A model generated the notes under the pieces. That model saw only the letters and a program-made list of their open reading frames with translations. It was not told the origin of the DNA and did no database searches. A DNA stretch of 64,000 nt from DASVDE01 sp036381235 (GTDB lineage Bacteria > Actinomycetota > Thermoleophilia > Solirubrobacterales > 70-9): NCBI GenBank assembly GCA_036381235.1, contig DASVDE010000012.1:28330-92329 (forward strand), read 5' to 3'. This document shows positions 17,542 to 26,040 of this stretch, piece after piece (position 1 is the stretch's first letter; every line of letters starts with the position of its first letter). Both the position numbers and the translations under genes were made by a program.

Positions 17542-18513
17542 ATGGATGCTTGCTCGGTCCGCACTCACCGAAACCGTATTGTTCCCGGCCCGATGCCGGC
17601 CTCACCAACAGCCTCAGCCGATCACATCAAAGACGTAAACACCCGCTATCACGACGCGGCGGCCGAGGAGTACGACGCCAAGTGGGGCATCGACTTCGGC
17701 GACACCGGTCAAGAGCAGGTGCGGCTGAAGCTGATCAAGGCACTGGGGGGATTCGACCGGCCCAGCCTCGGCGATGCCCTGGAGATCGGCTCCGGCACCG
17801 GCTACTTCTCTCTCAATCTCCTGCAGATCGGGGCGATTGACCGGCTCACCGCAACCGACATCTCCCCCGGAATGTTGAAGCGGCTTGCGTCAACCGCCAA
17901 GGGATTGGGGCTCGACGTCGAGACCGTGACCACAGAAGCCGAGACGCTGCCCTTCGAGGACGAGAGCTTCGACCTCGTCTTCGGCCACGCAGTCCTACAT
18001 CACATCCCCGACCCGGGGCGCGCCTTTGCGGAGTTCCGGCGAGTGCTTCGACCCGGCGGCATCGTCGCCTTCGCGGGGGAACCGTCCCGATACGGCGACC
18101 GCCTGGCGGCGGCGCCGAAGCGGCTGGGCATCCTCGCGGGACCGCTATGGCGGCGGCTCGTGGGAGCGCGGGCGCGCGTCGTCCCCGAAGCCGAACAATC
18201 GGCCGGGCATGCCCTGGAGGCCGAGGTGGACGTCCATGCCTTCGCCCCCGCCGACCTGCGCCGCCTACTGCGCGAGGGGGGCTTCGAAAATCGCCGCGTG
18301 CAGGGTGAGGAGCTGCTCTCGAATGCCTGGGGATGGTGGCTGCGAACGGTCGAATCCACTGCCGAGCCCGACTCTGTCCCCTACAGATGGCGCCACTTTG
18401 CGTTCCGCAGCTACATCGCGCTTCAGAAGGTCGATACCAGGTTCCTGGAGCCCCACCTTCCCGCCGAGCTCTTCTACAACCTGCTCGCCTCGGGCCGCAA
18501 GCCCGCCAGTTAG
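17542..18513 (+). CDS. Class I SAM-dependent methyltransferase
   Basis: 323 residues from the ATG 17542, chosen because AAGGA lies 6 nt upstream; an internal ATG at 17593 lacks a ribosome site. Motif I is DALEIGSGTGYFSLNLLQ, then TATDISPGMLKRL, EAETLPFEDESFDLVFGHAV and RVLRPGGIVAFAGEP, the UbiE/Methyltransf_11 pattern. The C-terminal third (HAFAPADLRRLLREGGFENR and following) is an added region common in actinobacterial homologues. It is divergent from the glucan cluster methyltransferase. Substrate unknown. Confidence 0.85.
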   Translation: MDACSVRTHRNRIVPGPMPASPTASADHIKDVNTRYHDAAAEEYDAKWGIDFGDTGQEQVRLKLIKALGGFDRPSLGDALEIGSGTGYFSLNLLQIGAIDRLTATDISPGMLKRLASTAKGLGLDVETVTTEAETLPFEDESFDLVFGHAVLHHIPDPGRAFAEFRRVLRPGGIVAFAGEPSRYGDRLAAAPKRLGILAGPLWRRLVGARARVVPEAEQSAGHALEAEVDVHAFAPADLRRLLREGGFENRRVQGEELLSNAWGWWLRTVESTAEPDSVPYRWRHFAFRSYIALQKVDTRFLEPHLPAELFYNLLASGRKPAS

Positions 18514-18532
18514 GCCCCCTGATGGAGCCGGG

Positions 18533-19651
18533 TCAGCGGCGGGCGCGGTAGAGCTTGACCCGGGAGTCGAAGCCCTTGAGGCGGCGCTCGCCGGCGAAGG
18601 AGTACTGAAAGCCCTCCCCCGCGGCCTCTCTCGCCCCCACGTCAACCAGCACGCTGCCCGGCTTCGCCACCCCCGTGATCCGGCTGGCGAGGTTGACGGG
18701 GCGGCCGTAGTAGTCGCCCACCTGCGCAAGAACCGGCCCGAAGGCGATCCCGGCGCGCAGGCGCGGAAACTCCTCGCCCTCTTCCTCGGAGGCTTCGACG
18801 AGTCGCAGGGTCGCCTCGACCAGCGGCTCGCCCTCGGCGCAAACGAGCATCGCCGCGTCGCCGATCAGCTTCACCAGCCGCACCGGCGGCTCGGCGACCG
18901 CGGTCGCCATCTCCTCGAGCCGGCCGGCGACGAGGCCCAGTTCTTCGGGGGCGATCTCCTCGCCCAGCTTGGTGAAGCCAACCAGATCGGCGAAGCAGAC
19001 CGCCATCTCGGTCGTCGCCCCCAGCTCTCCGGAGGCGAGGTCGGCCGCCCCGATCACGTCGCGGCGAATCTGCTCGAGCAGATGAGCCCGCGTCGCGTAG
19101 AGCAGAGCCGGCTCGAAAACCGGCAGCATGTGCTCGGCGGCGGCAGCGAAGCGCAGCGCCAAGTCGCGCTCGGTGTCCCCCGGCTGCATCAGCGTGCGCA
19201 CGATCAGCTCGCGGTTGGCCTCGGCGATTCGCGCGGTCGCCATCCCGATCGTGCGGGCCACCTGCAGGATGCCATCGACCGGCAGGCCGGCATCGAGGAA
19301 CGCTTTCACACGCTTCGCGGCCTCCAGGTCAGCCTCGGTCAGGATGCGCTCGTCGGGGTCGGGGTATGGGAGACCCAGCGCGGCGCTCGCCCGCTGCAGG
19401 AGATCGAGATCGGCTTCGGAGAGCTCAGCTATCTCGCGCGGCGAGTAGCGAGGTCCGTCGCCTGCCAGGCTGCGCTCGACCGGCAGCAGGGTGAGACGTC
19501 CGGCGGCCACCGCCTCTCGCAGCTCCTCCAACGGAACGCCCTCGTCGGCGAGGCGCTCCAACAACTCCAGCCGCGCGGCACGGACCTCTCCTTCGGTGCC
19601 CTCTAGTAGCCCCTCGGCCTCGAAGTCGATGCCAGCGCCGGTCTCCGCCAC
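18533..19651 (-). CDS. Class III adenylate cyclase with Rv1264-like N-terminal regulatory domain
   Basis: 372 residues from a GTG at 19651; the frame stays open to 19711 but those codons lie in a hairpin that follows the next gene, so they were excluded. Residues 1-190 are a helical regulatory domain like the pH-sensing autoinhibitory domain of Rv1264. The catalytic domain follows: FADLVGFTKLGEEI with metal aspartate, KLIGDAAMLVC with the adenine-selecting lysine and second metal aspartate, and GRPVNLASRITGVAKPG with the transition-state asparagine and arginine. All catalytic residues are present, so it should form an active homodimer making cAMP. No membrane segment is seen. Confidence 0.9.
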   Translation of the reverse strand: MAETGAGIDFEAEGLLEGTEGEVRAARLELLERLADEGVPLEELREAVAAGRLTLLPVERSLAGDGPRYSPREIAELSEADLDLLQRASAALGLPYPDPDERILTEADLEAAKRVKAFLDAGLPVDGILQVARTIGMATARIAEANRELIVRTLMQPGDTERDLALRFAAAAEHMLPVFEPALLYATRAHLLEQIRRDVIGAADLASGELGATTEMAVCFADLVGFTKLGEEIAPEELGLVAGRLEEMATAVAEPPVRLVKLIGDAAMLVCAEGEPLVEATLRLVEASEEEGEEFPRLRAGIAFGPVLAQVGDYYGRPVNLASRITGVAKPGSVLVDVGAREAAGEGFQYSFAGERRLKGFDSRVKLYRARR

Positions 19652-19669
19652 GCGCCCATTCTCGCGGGT

Positions 19670-19706
19670 TGGCGACTTATTCGCGTATGGCGCGAATAAG
19701 TCGCCA
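19670..19706. repeat. Hairpin repeat, copy 1, between ggt and the cyclase
   Basis: Perfect 15-bp arms TGGCGACTTATTCGC / GCGAATAAGTCGCCA with a 7-nt centre (GTATGGC). It starts 1 nt beyond the ggt stop on the minus strand and just before the cyclase start. A related hairpin occurs at 61711-61755 and a degenerate one at 37700-37730, all built on GGCGACTT arms and a TATG-containing tip. Probable terminator, or a dispersed palindromic repeat used as one. Confidence 0.7.
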
Positions 19707-19707
19707 G

Positions 19708-21273
19708 TCAAGCCGTGGCCACCGCGCCACCGCGACGAGGATCGCCGCCACCGCTGAGCGCGCCTGTCAGCGGATCGCGAGCGACCGCCTGCACGCCGCC
19801 GAAGAAGAGGTTGATCTGCGGGCGACGGGCCACCGGCAGGCCACGCTCCTCCAGCCGTGCCAGCGACTCCTCGTCGATCCCGGGCTCAGCCTGGACGATC
19901 CCCTGCTCGAAATGCAGGCGCGGCGCCCGCACCGCCTCGCCGGCCCCCATCCGCTGCTCGATCGCACGCACGATCGTCTGCAGGATCGCGGAGCGGATCC
20001 GGTTGGAGCCTGCGCTGCCCAGGCCCAACTCGATCTCTCCGTCGCGGAGGACCACGGTGGGGGCCATCATCGAAGGCACACGGCGACCGGGAGCGATCGC
20101 GTGGAAGCCGAGCGGGTTGAGGTCCTCCTCGCCGAGCATATTGTTGAGGATCACGCCGGTGCCGGGAACCAGCACGCCGGAGCCCGAGCCGTTGGAACAG
20201 GTGACGCTGGCGCACATCCCATCGCCGTCGAGCACCGAGATGTGCGTGGTCGAGCCGAGCAGGTCTCCGGCGGCGAGATCGAGCCCGGCCGGATCGAGGA
20301 AGCTTTCGTGCAGACCCTCGCCGTAGAGCGCCTCGGCGAACTCCTCGCCGCGGGCTTCGTTGGCGGCGCCCATCGCGGCGACCAACTGCTCGACCCCACT
20401 GCGCTCGCCAAGCCGCTCCAACAGCCCCAGGCAGTAGGCGATGAGGATGCCGCCGGAGGAGGGCGGCGGGTTGGTGAGCACCTCGGCTCCGCGGAAGGGA
20501 GCACGAATCGGTTTGCGCTCGATCGCCTCATATTCGGCGAGGTCGGTCGGGCCGAGAGTGCCGCCACCGTCCACGACAGCCTCGCTCAGGGTCGTAGCGA
20601 CCTCACCGCGGTAGAACGGCTCAGCCCCCTCGGCGCCAAAGCGCTCCAACGCCCCTGCAAGCTCCGGAAAGCGGAACGTCTCGCCCACCCGCAGGGTGCG
20701 TCCCTCCGGCGCGTACAGCTCGCGGGTGCCGGGCAGTCGATCGTGAATCGGGGCCAGGATGTCGAGGATGTAGGCCTGCTCGGCGTTCACCGGAGCGCCC
20801 TCGCGAGCCAGCGCGATTCCCGGCTTGACCAGCTCGGATAGCGGCGCCGAGCCGAAGCGCTTCAGCGCCAGCTCCAGGCCCGCCGCCGTGCCGGGGACCC
20901 CGCATGACGCCGGCCCGACATAAAACGTCTGCACCGTCTCGGCGTCGAAGTGGACCGGGACCGGGACCAGCTCGGTGCCGCGCTCGATCCCGTCCTTTCC
21001 CGGCGCCGCTACAAAGAAATCGATCAAGGTGGTTGCTGAGCACCCGGCGGAGGAAGCGTCGCAATCCGACTCATCGCGACCGGAGCCGGAGCGAGTGCCT
21101 GTTGTATGAACCATCATGAATCCGCCGGCGCCGAAACCGGTCAGCGGACTCTCCACGGCAAAGGAGGAGAGCACCGCACAGACCGCGGCATCGACCGCAT
21201 TCCCACCTTCGCGTAGAACCTCGGCCCCCGCCTCGGCGGTGATCGGGTGGCCGGCCGCGACGACCCCGCTCAT
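19708..21273 (-). CDS. ggt: Gamma-glutamyltransferase / glutathione hydrolase-like Ntn hydrolase
   Basis: 521 residues. The N-terminal region starts GVVAAGHPITAEAGAEVLRE, typical of GGT, with ESPLTGFGAGGFMMVH. The autoprocessing threonine is in LLGSTTHISVLDGDG near residue 345, followed by NGSGSGVLVPGTGVILNNML, the oxyanion region. The family cleaves gamma-glutamyl bonds after splitting into two subunits. No signal peptide is apparent (the protein begins MSGVVAAGHP), so this member is probably cytosolic, as in many actinobacterial paralogues. It begins 9 bp after ftsZ on the same strand, which suggests co-transcription. Confidence 0.92.
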   Translation of the reverse strand: MSGVVAAGHPITAEAGAEVLREGGNAVDAAVCAVLSSFAVESPLTGFGAGGFMMVHTTGTRSGSGRDESDCDASSAGCSATTLIDFFVAAPGKDGIERGTELVPVPVHFDAETVQTFYVGPASCGVPGTAAGLELALKRFGSAPLSELVKPGIALAREGAPVNAEQAYILDILAPIHDRLPGTRELYAPEGRTLRVGETFRFPELAGALERFGAEGAEPFYRGEVATTLSEAVVDGGGTLGPTDLAEYEAIERKPIRAPFRGAEVLTNPPPSSGGILIAYCLGLLERLGERSGVEQLVAAMGAANEARGEEFAEALYGEGLHESFLDPAGLDLAAGDLLGSTTHISVLDGDGMCASVTCSNGSGSGVLVPGTGVILNNMLGEEDLNPLGFHAIAPGRRVPSMMAPTVVLRDGEIELGLGSAGSNRIRSAILQTIVRAIEQRMGAGEAVRAPRLHFEQGIVQAEPGIDEESLARLEERGLPVARRPQINLFFGGVQAVARDPLTGALSGGGDPRRGGAVATA

Positions 21274-21282
21274 GGATACCCG

Positions 21283-22698
21283 CTAGCCGGGGAGGAATTC
21301 CGGCACGTCGAGCGACCCGAGGTCACCCGGCTTGTCAACCTGCGGCGGGCGACCCCGGCCGGTGTCCTTGGTGCGGCGGATGGTCGGTTCGGCGGCGCGC
21401 CGCGGTGGTGCGCCGCGCCCGTCGAAGCGGGTTGCGACGACGGTCACCCATACCTGGTCGCGCAACTCCTCGTCGACGTTGGCTCCGAAGATGATGTTGG
21501 CGTCGGGGTGGGCGGCCTCGCCGACGACCTTGGCGGCCTCGCTGACCTCGATCAGCGAGAGGTCGGCGCCGCCGGTGATCGAGAGCAGGATCGCGCGCGC
21601 GCCCTCCATCGAGGTCTCCAACAGCGGTGAGGAAATCGCTTTCTCTGCGGCAAGCAACGCGCGGCCCTCGCCGCTGCCCATCCCGATGCCGAGCAGGGCG
21701 CGGCCGGCCTCGGACATGATCGTCCGCACGTCGGCGAAGTCGAGGTTGATGAGCGCGGGCAGGGTGACGAGGTCGGAGACGCCCTGCACCCCCTGGCGCA
21801 GCACGTCGTCGGCCACCTGAAACGCCTCCACCATCGAGGTCTGTTGATCCAGCACCTCCAACAGCCGGTCGTTGGGGACCACGATCAGCGTGTCGACCTC
21901 GGCGGCGAGCGCATCGATGCCCTTGCTGGCCTGATTGCCGCGGCGACTGCCCTCGAAGCTGAATGGCTTTGTGACGATGCCGACGGTCAGCGCGCCGACC
22001 TCGCGGGCGAGACGCGCGATGACGGGAGCGGCGCCACTGCCGGTGCCGCCCCCGGCGCCGACAGCGACGAAGACCATGTCCGAGCCCTTCAGCAGGCGCT
22101 TGATCTTGTCCTGCTCCTCGAAGGCGGAGCGGTGGCCGACCTCCGGATCGGCGCCGGCACCCAGGCCGCGAGTCTGCTCGCCGCCGATATGGACCGTGAC
22201 GTCGGCGACGCAAAGCTGCAGCGACTGAAGATCGGTGTTGACCGCCATGAACTCGACTCCGGGAATGCGAGCCTCGACCATCCGATTGACGGCATTGACG
22301 CCGGCGCCCCCGACGCCGACGACTCGGATCCGAGGCTGATGCGGCTCACCGCTTCCGGGCGGCTCATACGCCGGCTCCTCCCGCCCGTAGCGAGGAGTCT
22401 CCATCACCGGCTCGATCTCCCTCCGCCCCGGCTCCTCAGAGAACACCCGCTTCAGCCGCTCGGGCGGGGTCTCGATTGGCGCCTCGTCCCTTGGGCCTGC
22501 GGCGCTTTCCGGCGAGTTCCCTCCCGCGGGTGGCGCCGATGATGGGGGGGTCGAGGACGAGACCTCGCCCGCAGCTGCCCCCCCATCGACGGGGTCAGGA
22601 CCCGCGGGCAGGCGCTCGTCGGTGGAATCGTCAGAAGTGGAGCGGAAGAGGTCGGACAGAGGACCCTCCCGCATGCTCGCCCGCTTACGACGACCCAT
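21283..22698 (-). CDS. ftsZ: FtsZ with a ~120-residue disordered N-terminal extension
   Basis: 471 residues from the ATG at 22698, which has a perfect AAGGAGG 9 nt upstream inside parA. The tubulin-like GTPase core begins near residue 123 (RIRVVGVGGAGVNAVNRM); the GTP signature is GAGGGTGSGAAPVIA; the catalytic T7 loop is LINLDFADVRTIMS; the C-terminal peptide LDVPEFLPG resembles the FtsZ tail that binds FtsA or SepF. Normal FtsZ starts its core at about residue 10, so the acidic, proline-rich extension is unusual. Residues 31-59 derive from an 87-bp element also found in parA. Role: cytokinetic ring, or a second FtsZ paralogue. Confidence 0.93.
   Translation of the reverse strand: MGRRKRASMREGPLSDLFRSTSDDSTDERLPAGPDPVDGGAAAGEVSSSTPPSSAPPAGGNSPESAAGPRDEAPIETPPERLKRVFSEEPGRREIEPVMETPRYGREEPAYEPPGSGEPHQPRIRVVGVGGAGVNAVNRMVEARIPGVEFMAVNTDLQSLQLCVADVTVHIGGEQTRGLGAGADPEVGHRSAFEEQDKIKRLLKGSDMVFVAVGAGGGTGSGAAPVIARLAREVGALTVGIVTKPFSFEGSRRGNQASKGIDALAAEVDTLIVVPNDRLLEVLDQQTSMVEAFQVADDVLRQGVQGVSDLVTLPALINLDFADVRTIMSEAGRALLGIGMGSGEGRALLAAEKAISSPLLETSMEGARAILLSITGGADLSLIEVSEAAKVVGEAAHPDANIIFGANVDEELRDQVWVTVVATRFDGRGAPPRRAAEPTIRRTKDTGRGRPPQVDKPGDLGSLDVPEFLPG
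22521..22607. repeat. 87-bp palindromic in-frame element, copy in ftsZ
   Basis: Matches 23575-23661 in parA at 83 of 87 positions, with 22552-22607 identical; flanks share nothing. Outer arms CCCGCGGGT (22523) and ACCCGCGGG (22600-22608) and inner arms GATGGGGGGG (22541) and CCCCCCCATC (22578) form a nested hairpin. It encodes 29 residues in the same frame in both genes, in disordered N-terminal regions. Length divisible by three keeps the reading frame. Confidence 0.85.
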
Positions 22699-23827
22699 TC
22701 GCAAGAACCTCCTTCGCCAGCTCCCGGTAGTAGTTCGCGGCGTTCCCCTGCGGATCGTACTTGAGGACGCTGGACCCTTTCACGGGCGCCTCCGCGAATT
22801 TGATCGCCTTGCGGATGCGGGACTTGAAGACGAGGTCGCCGAAGTTCTCCTCGAGGATCTCCACCGCCTCCTTGGCGTGGACCGTCCGCGCGTCGAGCAT
22901 CGTCGGCAGAATGCCCTCGATCTTGACGTCCGGGTTGAGGTTCTCCTGGATCATCTTCAGCGTGTTCTGGAGCTGGACCAGGCCGCGCATCGACAGATAC
23001 TCGCACTGAACGGGGACGATCACCTTGCTCGCCGCGGTCAGGGCGTTGATCGTCAGCAGCCCGAGGCTCGGCGGCGTGTCGATGCAGACGAAGTCGTAGT
23101 CGCCGGAAACCTCTTTCAGGGCTTTCTCGAGGGAGCGCTCACGGCCGATCTTGGTGCTCATCGCGATCTCGGCGCCGGCCAGGTCGATCGAGGCGACGGC
23201 GATGTCGATCTCGCGGTGCTGGATGATCTCGCTGATCGGCATGTCGTGGACGAGCACGTCGTAGAGGCTCTTCTGCACCGTGTCCGGGTCGACTCCCTGG
23301 CTCATCGTCAGGTTGCCCTGCGGATCCATGTCGATGCACAGCACTCTGTAACCAAGCTCGGAGAAGGACACCGCCAGGTTCAGCGTCGTGGTTGTCTTCG
23401 CGACCCCACCCTTCTGGTTCGCAAACGCGATCACCTCGGCATGCTTCACAGGCGTAGCCGGCTCCACTTCCTTCTGCTCGGCTTCGCCACGGCTGGGGGT
23501 GATCAGCTCAGAAGCCTTCATGCGCGTGTCCTCTTCGAGAGCGACGTTCCCCGATTCCTCGGCCCTAGACACCTCTTCCGCGGGTGGCGCCGGCGATGGG
23601 GGGGCCGAGGACGAGACCTCGCCCGCAGCTGCCCCCCCATCGACGGGGTCAGGACCCGCGGCCGGGGGGTTCGAGCCTTCAGATGAATCGGGCGACGGCT
23701 TGTCGATCTCGACGTCGTCGTGCCGTTCGGGCACAGCCTCCTCCATGCGCTTCAATTCCTCGACGATCGGGTGCGGCTCGTCGACGACGACGGTCTTGTC
23801 CTTGGTTCTGCGGCTGAGAAATCCCAT
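22685..23827 (-). CDS. parA: ParA/Soj-family ATPase with disordered N-terminal extension
   Basis: 380 residues. After about 130 low-complexity residues the core starts VIAFANQKGGVAKTTTTLNL with the deviant Walker A KGGVAKTT, then CIDMDPQGNLTMSQG, the Walker B region DFVCIDTPPSLGLL, and VPVQCEYLSMRGL, all Soj-like. The family positions DNA or protein complexes by ATP-driven dimerisation. It overlaps ftsZ by 14 bp and supplies ftsZ's Shine-Dalgarno sequence within its last codons, so stoichiometry is coupled. No parB or parS is seen beside it, so a chromosome-segregation role is not established; a MinD/PldP-like positioning role for FtsZ is possible. Confidence 0.9.
   Translation of the reverse strand: MGFLSRRTKDKTVVVDEPHPIVEELKRMEEAVPERHDDVEIDKPSPDSSEGSNPPAAGPDPVDGGAAAGEVSSSAPPSPAPPAEEVSRAEESGNVALEEDTRMKASELITPSRGEAEQKEVEPATPVKHAEVIAFANQKGGVAKTTTTLNLAVSFSELGYRVLCIDMDPQGNLTMSQGVDPDTVQKSLYDVLVHDMPISEIIQHREIDIAVASIDLAGAEIAMSTKIGRERSLEKALKEVSGDYDFVCIDTPPSLGLLTINALTAASKVIVPVQCEYLSMRGLVQLQNTLKMIQENLNPDVKIEGILPTMLDARTVHAKEAVEILEENFGDLVFKSRIRKAIKFAEAPVKGSSVLKYDPQGNAANYYRELAKEVLANGSS
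23575..23661. repeat. 87-bp palindromic in-frame element, copy in parA
   Basis: Second copy of the ftsZ element. Arms CCGCGGGT (23578-23585) / ACCCGCGG (23654-23661) and GATGGGGGGG (23595-23604) / CCCCCCCATC (23632-23641). Next to the inner arm, a T:G wobble position in the ftsZ copy is a C:G pair here, so the stem is preserved or improved. It encodes residues 56-84 of the ParA protein. Confidence 0.85.
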
Positions 23828-24813
23828 TGCGCGGGTATTCGCATGGCCCCCGGCTTTTCCTGCCGCCCATCGAAATTGCTAGGAATTGCCCGATCGCCGA
23901 TCTACTGGACAAGCGGTTGGTCTTCGTGACCGGCAAGGGGGGCGTCGGCAAGACCACCGTGGCGGTGGCGCTCGGCCTGCGCGCGGCTGCCGCCGGCAAG
24001 CGCACCATCGTCTGCGAGGTCTCCTCGCAGGAGAATGCCTCGCGCATGTTCGACCACACCCAGGTCGGATTCCATGAGGTGGAGATGGAGGAGAACCTCT
24101 GGACGATCTCGATCGACCCCGACGAGTCAATGCGCGAGTATGTGCTGCTCCAGCTCAAGGTGCGCGCGATGCGCGACATGCTGTTCCGCAGCCGCATCTT
24201 CAACTACCTGGCCGCCGCCACCCCGGGCCTCAAGGAGCTGGTGACGATCGGCAAGATCTGGGAGCTGGCCCAGCTCGACCGCAAGGTGAAGAGCGGACGC
24301 AAGTACGACCTGGTGATCGTCGACGCCCCAGCCACCGGGCATGGGATCGGCTTCCTGCAGACGCCGCGCACCTTCGCCGCGATTGCCAGGGTGGGCCCGA
24401 TCCACTCCCAGGCCCAGCGCCTGGACAACTTCATCACCGACCATGCCCACACCGGAACGGCGATCGTCGCCCTGCCGGAGGAGATGCCGGTCAACGAATC
24501 CGCGGCGCTCGCACACGATCTGCGCACCGACGTCGGAATAGCGGTCGACCGCGTCTACATGAATGGCCTCTACCCCGAACGGTTCTCGAAAGCCGAGGCC
24601 GAGAGGCTCGGCGAGATCGCCGATCGCGAGGACGGCGCCGTGCGAGCCGCCGCCCGGGCCGCCCTCTCCGAGCACAGCCGCGCCCGCTCCCAGCGAGCGC
24701 AACTCGCCCGCCTGCGCCGCCGGGTGGATGCGCCGGTGAAGACGCTGCCCTTCCTCTTCGAGCCGGAGCTGGGCATCGAGGCGGCACGACGCCTCGCCAA
24801 GCGGGTGGGCTGA
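23827..24813 (+). CDS. Get3/ArsA-like ATPase, first of a pair
   Basis: 328 residues if started at TTG 23827. That start shares bases with the divergent parA ATG, so TTG 23917 or GTG 23926 (just before the P-loop) are likelier. Walker A is VFVTGKGGVGKTTVAVAL; a switch region VEMEENLWTISIDPDES; Walker B KYDLVIVDAPATGHGIGFL. This is the actinobacterial Get3-like group related to mycobacterial Rv3679 (BagA). No metal-thiol triad for arsenite is evident. It overlaps the next ATPase by one base (TGATG), so a heterodimer is expected. Confidence 0.87.
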   Translation: MRGYSHGPRLFLPPIEIARNCPIADLLDKRLVFVTGKGGVGKTTVAVALGLRAAAAGKRTIVCEVSSQENASRMFDHTQVGFHEVEMEENLWTISIDPDESMREYVLLQLKVRAMRDMLFRSRIFNYLAAATPGLKELVTIGKIWELAQLDRKVKSGRKYDLVIVDAPATGHGIGFLQTPRTFAAIARVGPIHSQAQRLDNFITDHAHTGTAIVALPEEMPVNESAALAHDLRTDVGIAVDRVYMNGLYPERFSKAEAERLGEIADREDGAVRAAARAALSEHSRARSQRAQLARLRRRVDAPVKTLPFLFEPELGIEAARRLAKRVG

Positions 24814-25967
24814 TGCCGGCCGTCGACGACATCCTCGAGGGCAGGGGCATCTGCATCTGCGCCGGCTCGGGCGGGGTCGGCAAGACGACCACCTCGGCCG
24901 CGATCGCGACCGGCATGGCGGCGCGCGGGTTGAAGGTCTGCGTGTTGACCATAGATCCCGCGAAGCGCCTGGCCGACTCGCTCGGCCTCGAGGAGCTGGG
25001 CAACGAGGCGAAGCGGGTCGACCCGAAGCTGTTCGACGCAAAGGGAATCGAGATGGAGGGCGAGCTGTGGGCGATGATGCTCGACGCGAAGGCCACCTTC
25101 GACGAGCTGGTCGCCCGCCAGGCGCCCGACGAGGAAAGCCGCGATCGGGTGTTGAGCAATCGCATCTATCAGCAGATATCCAACGCCCTGGCGGGGTCTC
25201 AGGAGTACATGGCGATGGAGAAGCTGTTCGAGCTGCACAGCGAGGGGCGCTATGACCTGCTGGTGCTGGACACTCCACCCTCGCGCAACGCGCTCGACTT
25301 CCTCGATGCGCCGCGCCGCCTGACGCAGTTCATCGAGGGCCGGTCGCTGCGCGTCTTCATGCGGCCAACGGGGATCGCGGCGCGGGTGGCGGGACGGGGC
25401 GCATCCGTCGCCCTCGCCGTCTTCAAGCGGATCGTCGGCTTCGACCTGATCGCTGACCTGGCTGAGTTCTTCAATGCCTTCAGCGGCATGGTCGACGGCT
25501 TCCAGGCCCGCGCCAAGCGCGTCAACAGCCTGCTCGCGGATCGCCGCACCTGTTTCCTCGTCGTCTGCGGGCCCCAAGGCGAGCCGATCGACGAGGCCGT
25601 CTACTTCCACCGCAAGCTGGTCGAGGCGAAACTGCCCTTCGGCGGGGTGATCGTCAACAAGGTCCACTACCCGGCCGAGCGGCTGCGCGGCGATGGCGCC
25701 GGCCTGCGCAAGTCTTTGGCGAAAGAGCTTGCCGACGAAGACCTGGCCGACCGGGTGGCAGAGAACTTCGCCGACTACCAGGCGCTGGCCGAGCGCGACG
25801 CCCGCAACATCGAGCACCTGGCGGCAGAGCTGCGCACCAAGGCGGTGATCCGAGTCCCCTACCTCGACGAGGATGTGCACGACCTCGCCGGTCTGACCGA
25901 GATCAACCGCTATCTCTTCGCGACAGCCGAGGAGCGTGTCGAGCTCGCCGCAGGCCGCGCCGTCTGA
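24813..25967 (+). CDS. Get3/ArsA-like ATPase, second of a pair
   Basis: 384 residues. Walker A is CAGSGGVGKTTTSAAIATGM near residue 15; the following TIDPAKRLADSLGLEELGNE is a hallmark of the Rv3680 (BagB) type; Walker B is RYDLLVLDTPPSRNALDFLD. A helical client-facing region (residues 150-270) separates the nucleotide motifs. The mycobacterial pair assembles together and contributes to tolerance of toxic compounds and membrane-protein handling. ATG overlaps the upstream stop by one base. It ends convergent with the unknown 522-residue gene. Confidence 0.9.
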   Translation: MPAVDDILEGRGICICAGSGGVGKTTTSAAIATGMAARGLKVCVLTIDPAKRLADSLGLEELGNEAKRVDPKLFDAKGIEMEGELWAMMLDAKATFDELVARQAPDEESRDRVLSNRIYQQISNALAGSQEYMAMEKLFELHSEGRYDLLVLDTPPSRNALDFLDAPRRLTQFIEGRSLRVFMRPTGIAARVAGRGASVALAVFKRIVGFDLIADLAEFFNAFSGMVDGFQARAKRVNSLLADRRTCFLVVCGPQGEPIDEAVYFHRKLVEAKLPFGGVIVNKVHYPAERLRGDGAGLRKSLAKELADEDLADRVAENFADYQALAERDARNIEHLAAELRTKAVIRVPYLDEDVHDLAGLTEINRYLFATAEERVELAAGRAV

Positions 25968-26040
25968 CCAAGCAGATCAAGGACGCAGGGAGCGTGGCGT
26001 GCTCCGCACGCGAGCGACCGAGGACGCCGATATGCGCCGG

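Noticed and set aside
25968..26040. Terminator hairpin between the Get3 pair and the unknown gene
   Set aside because: GCGTG and CACGC can pair but the stem is short and broken; not strong enough to list.
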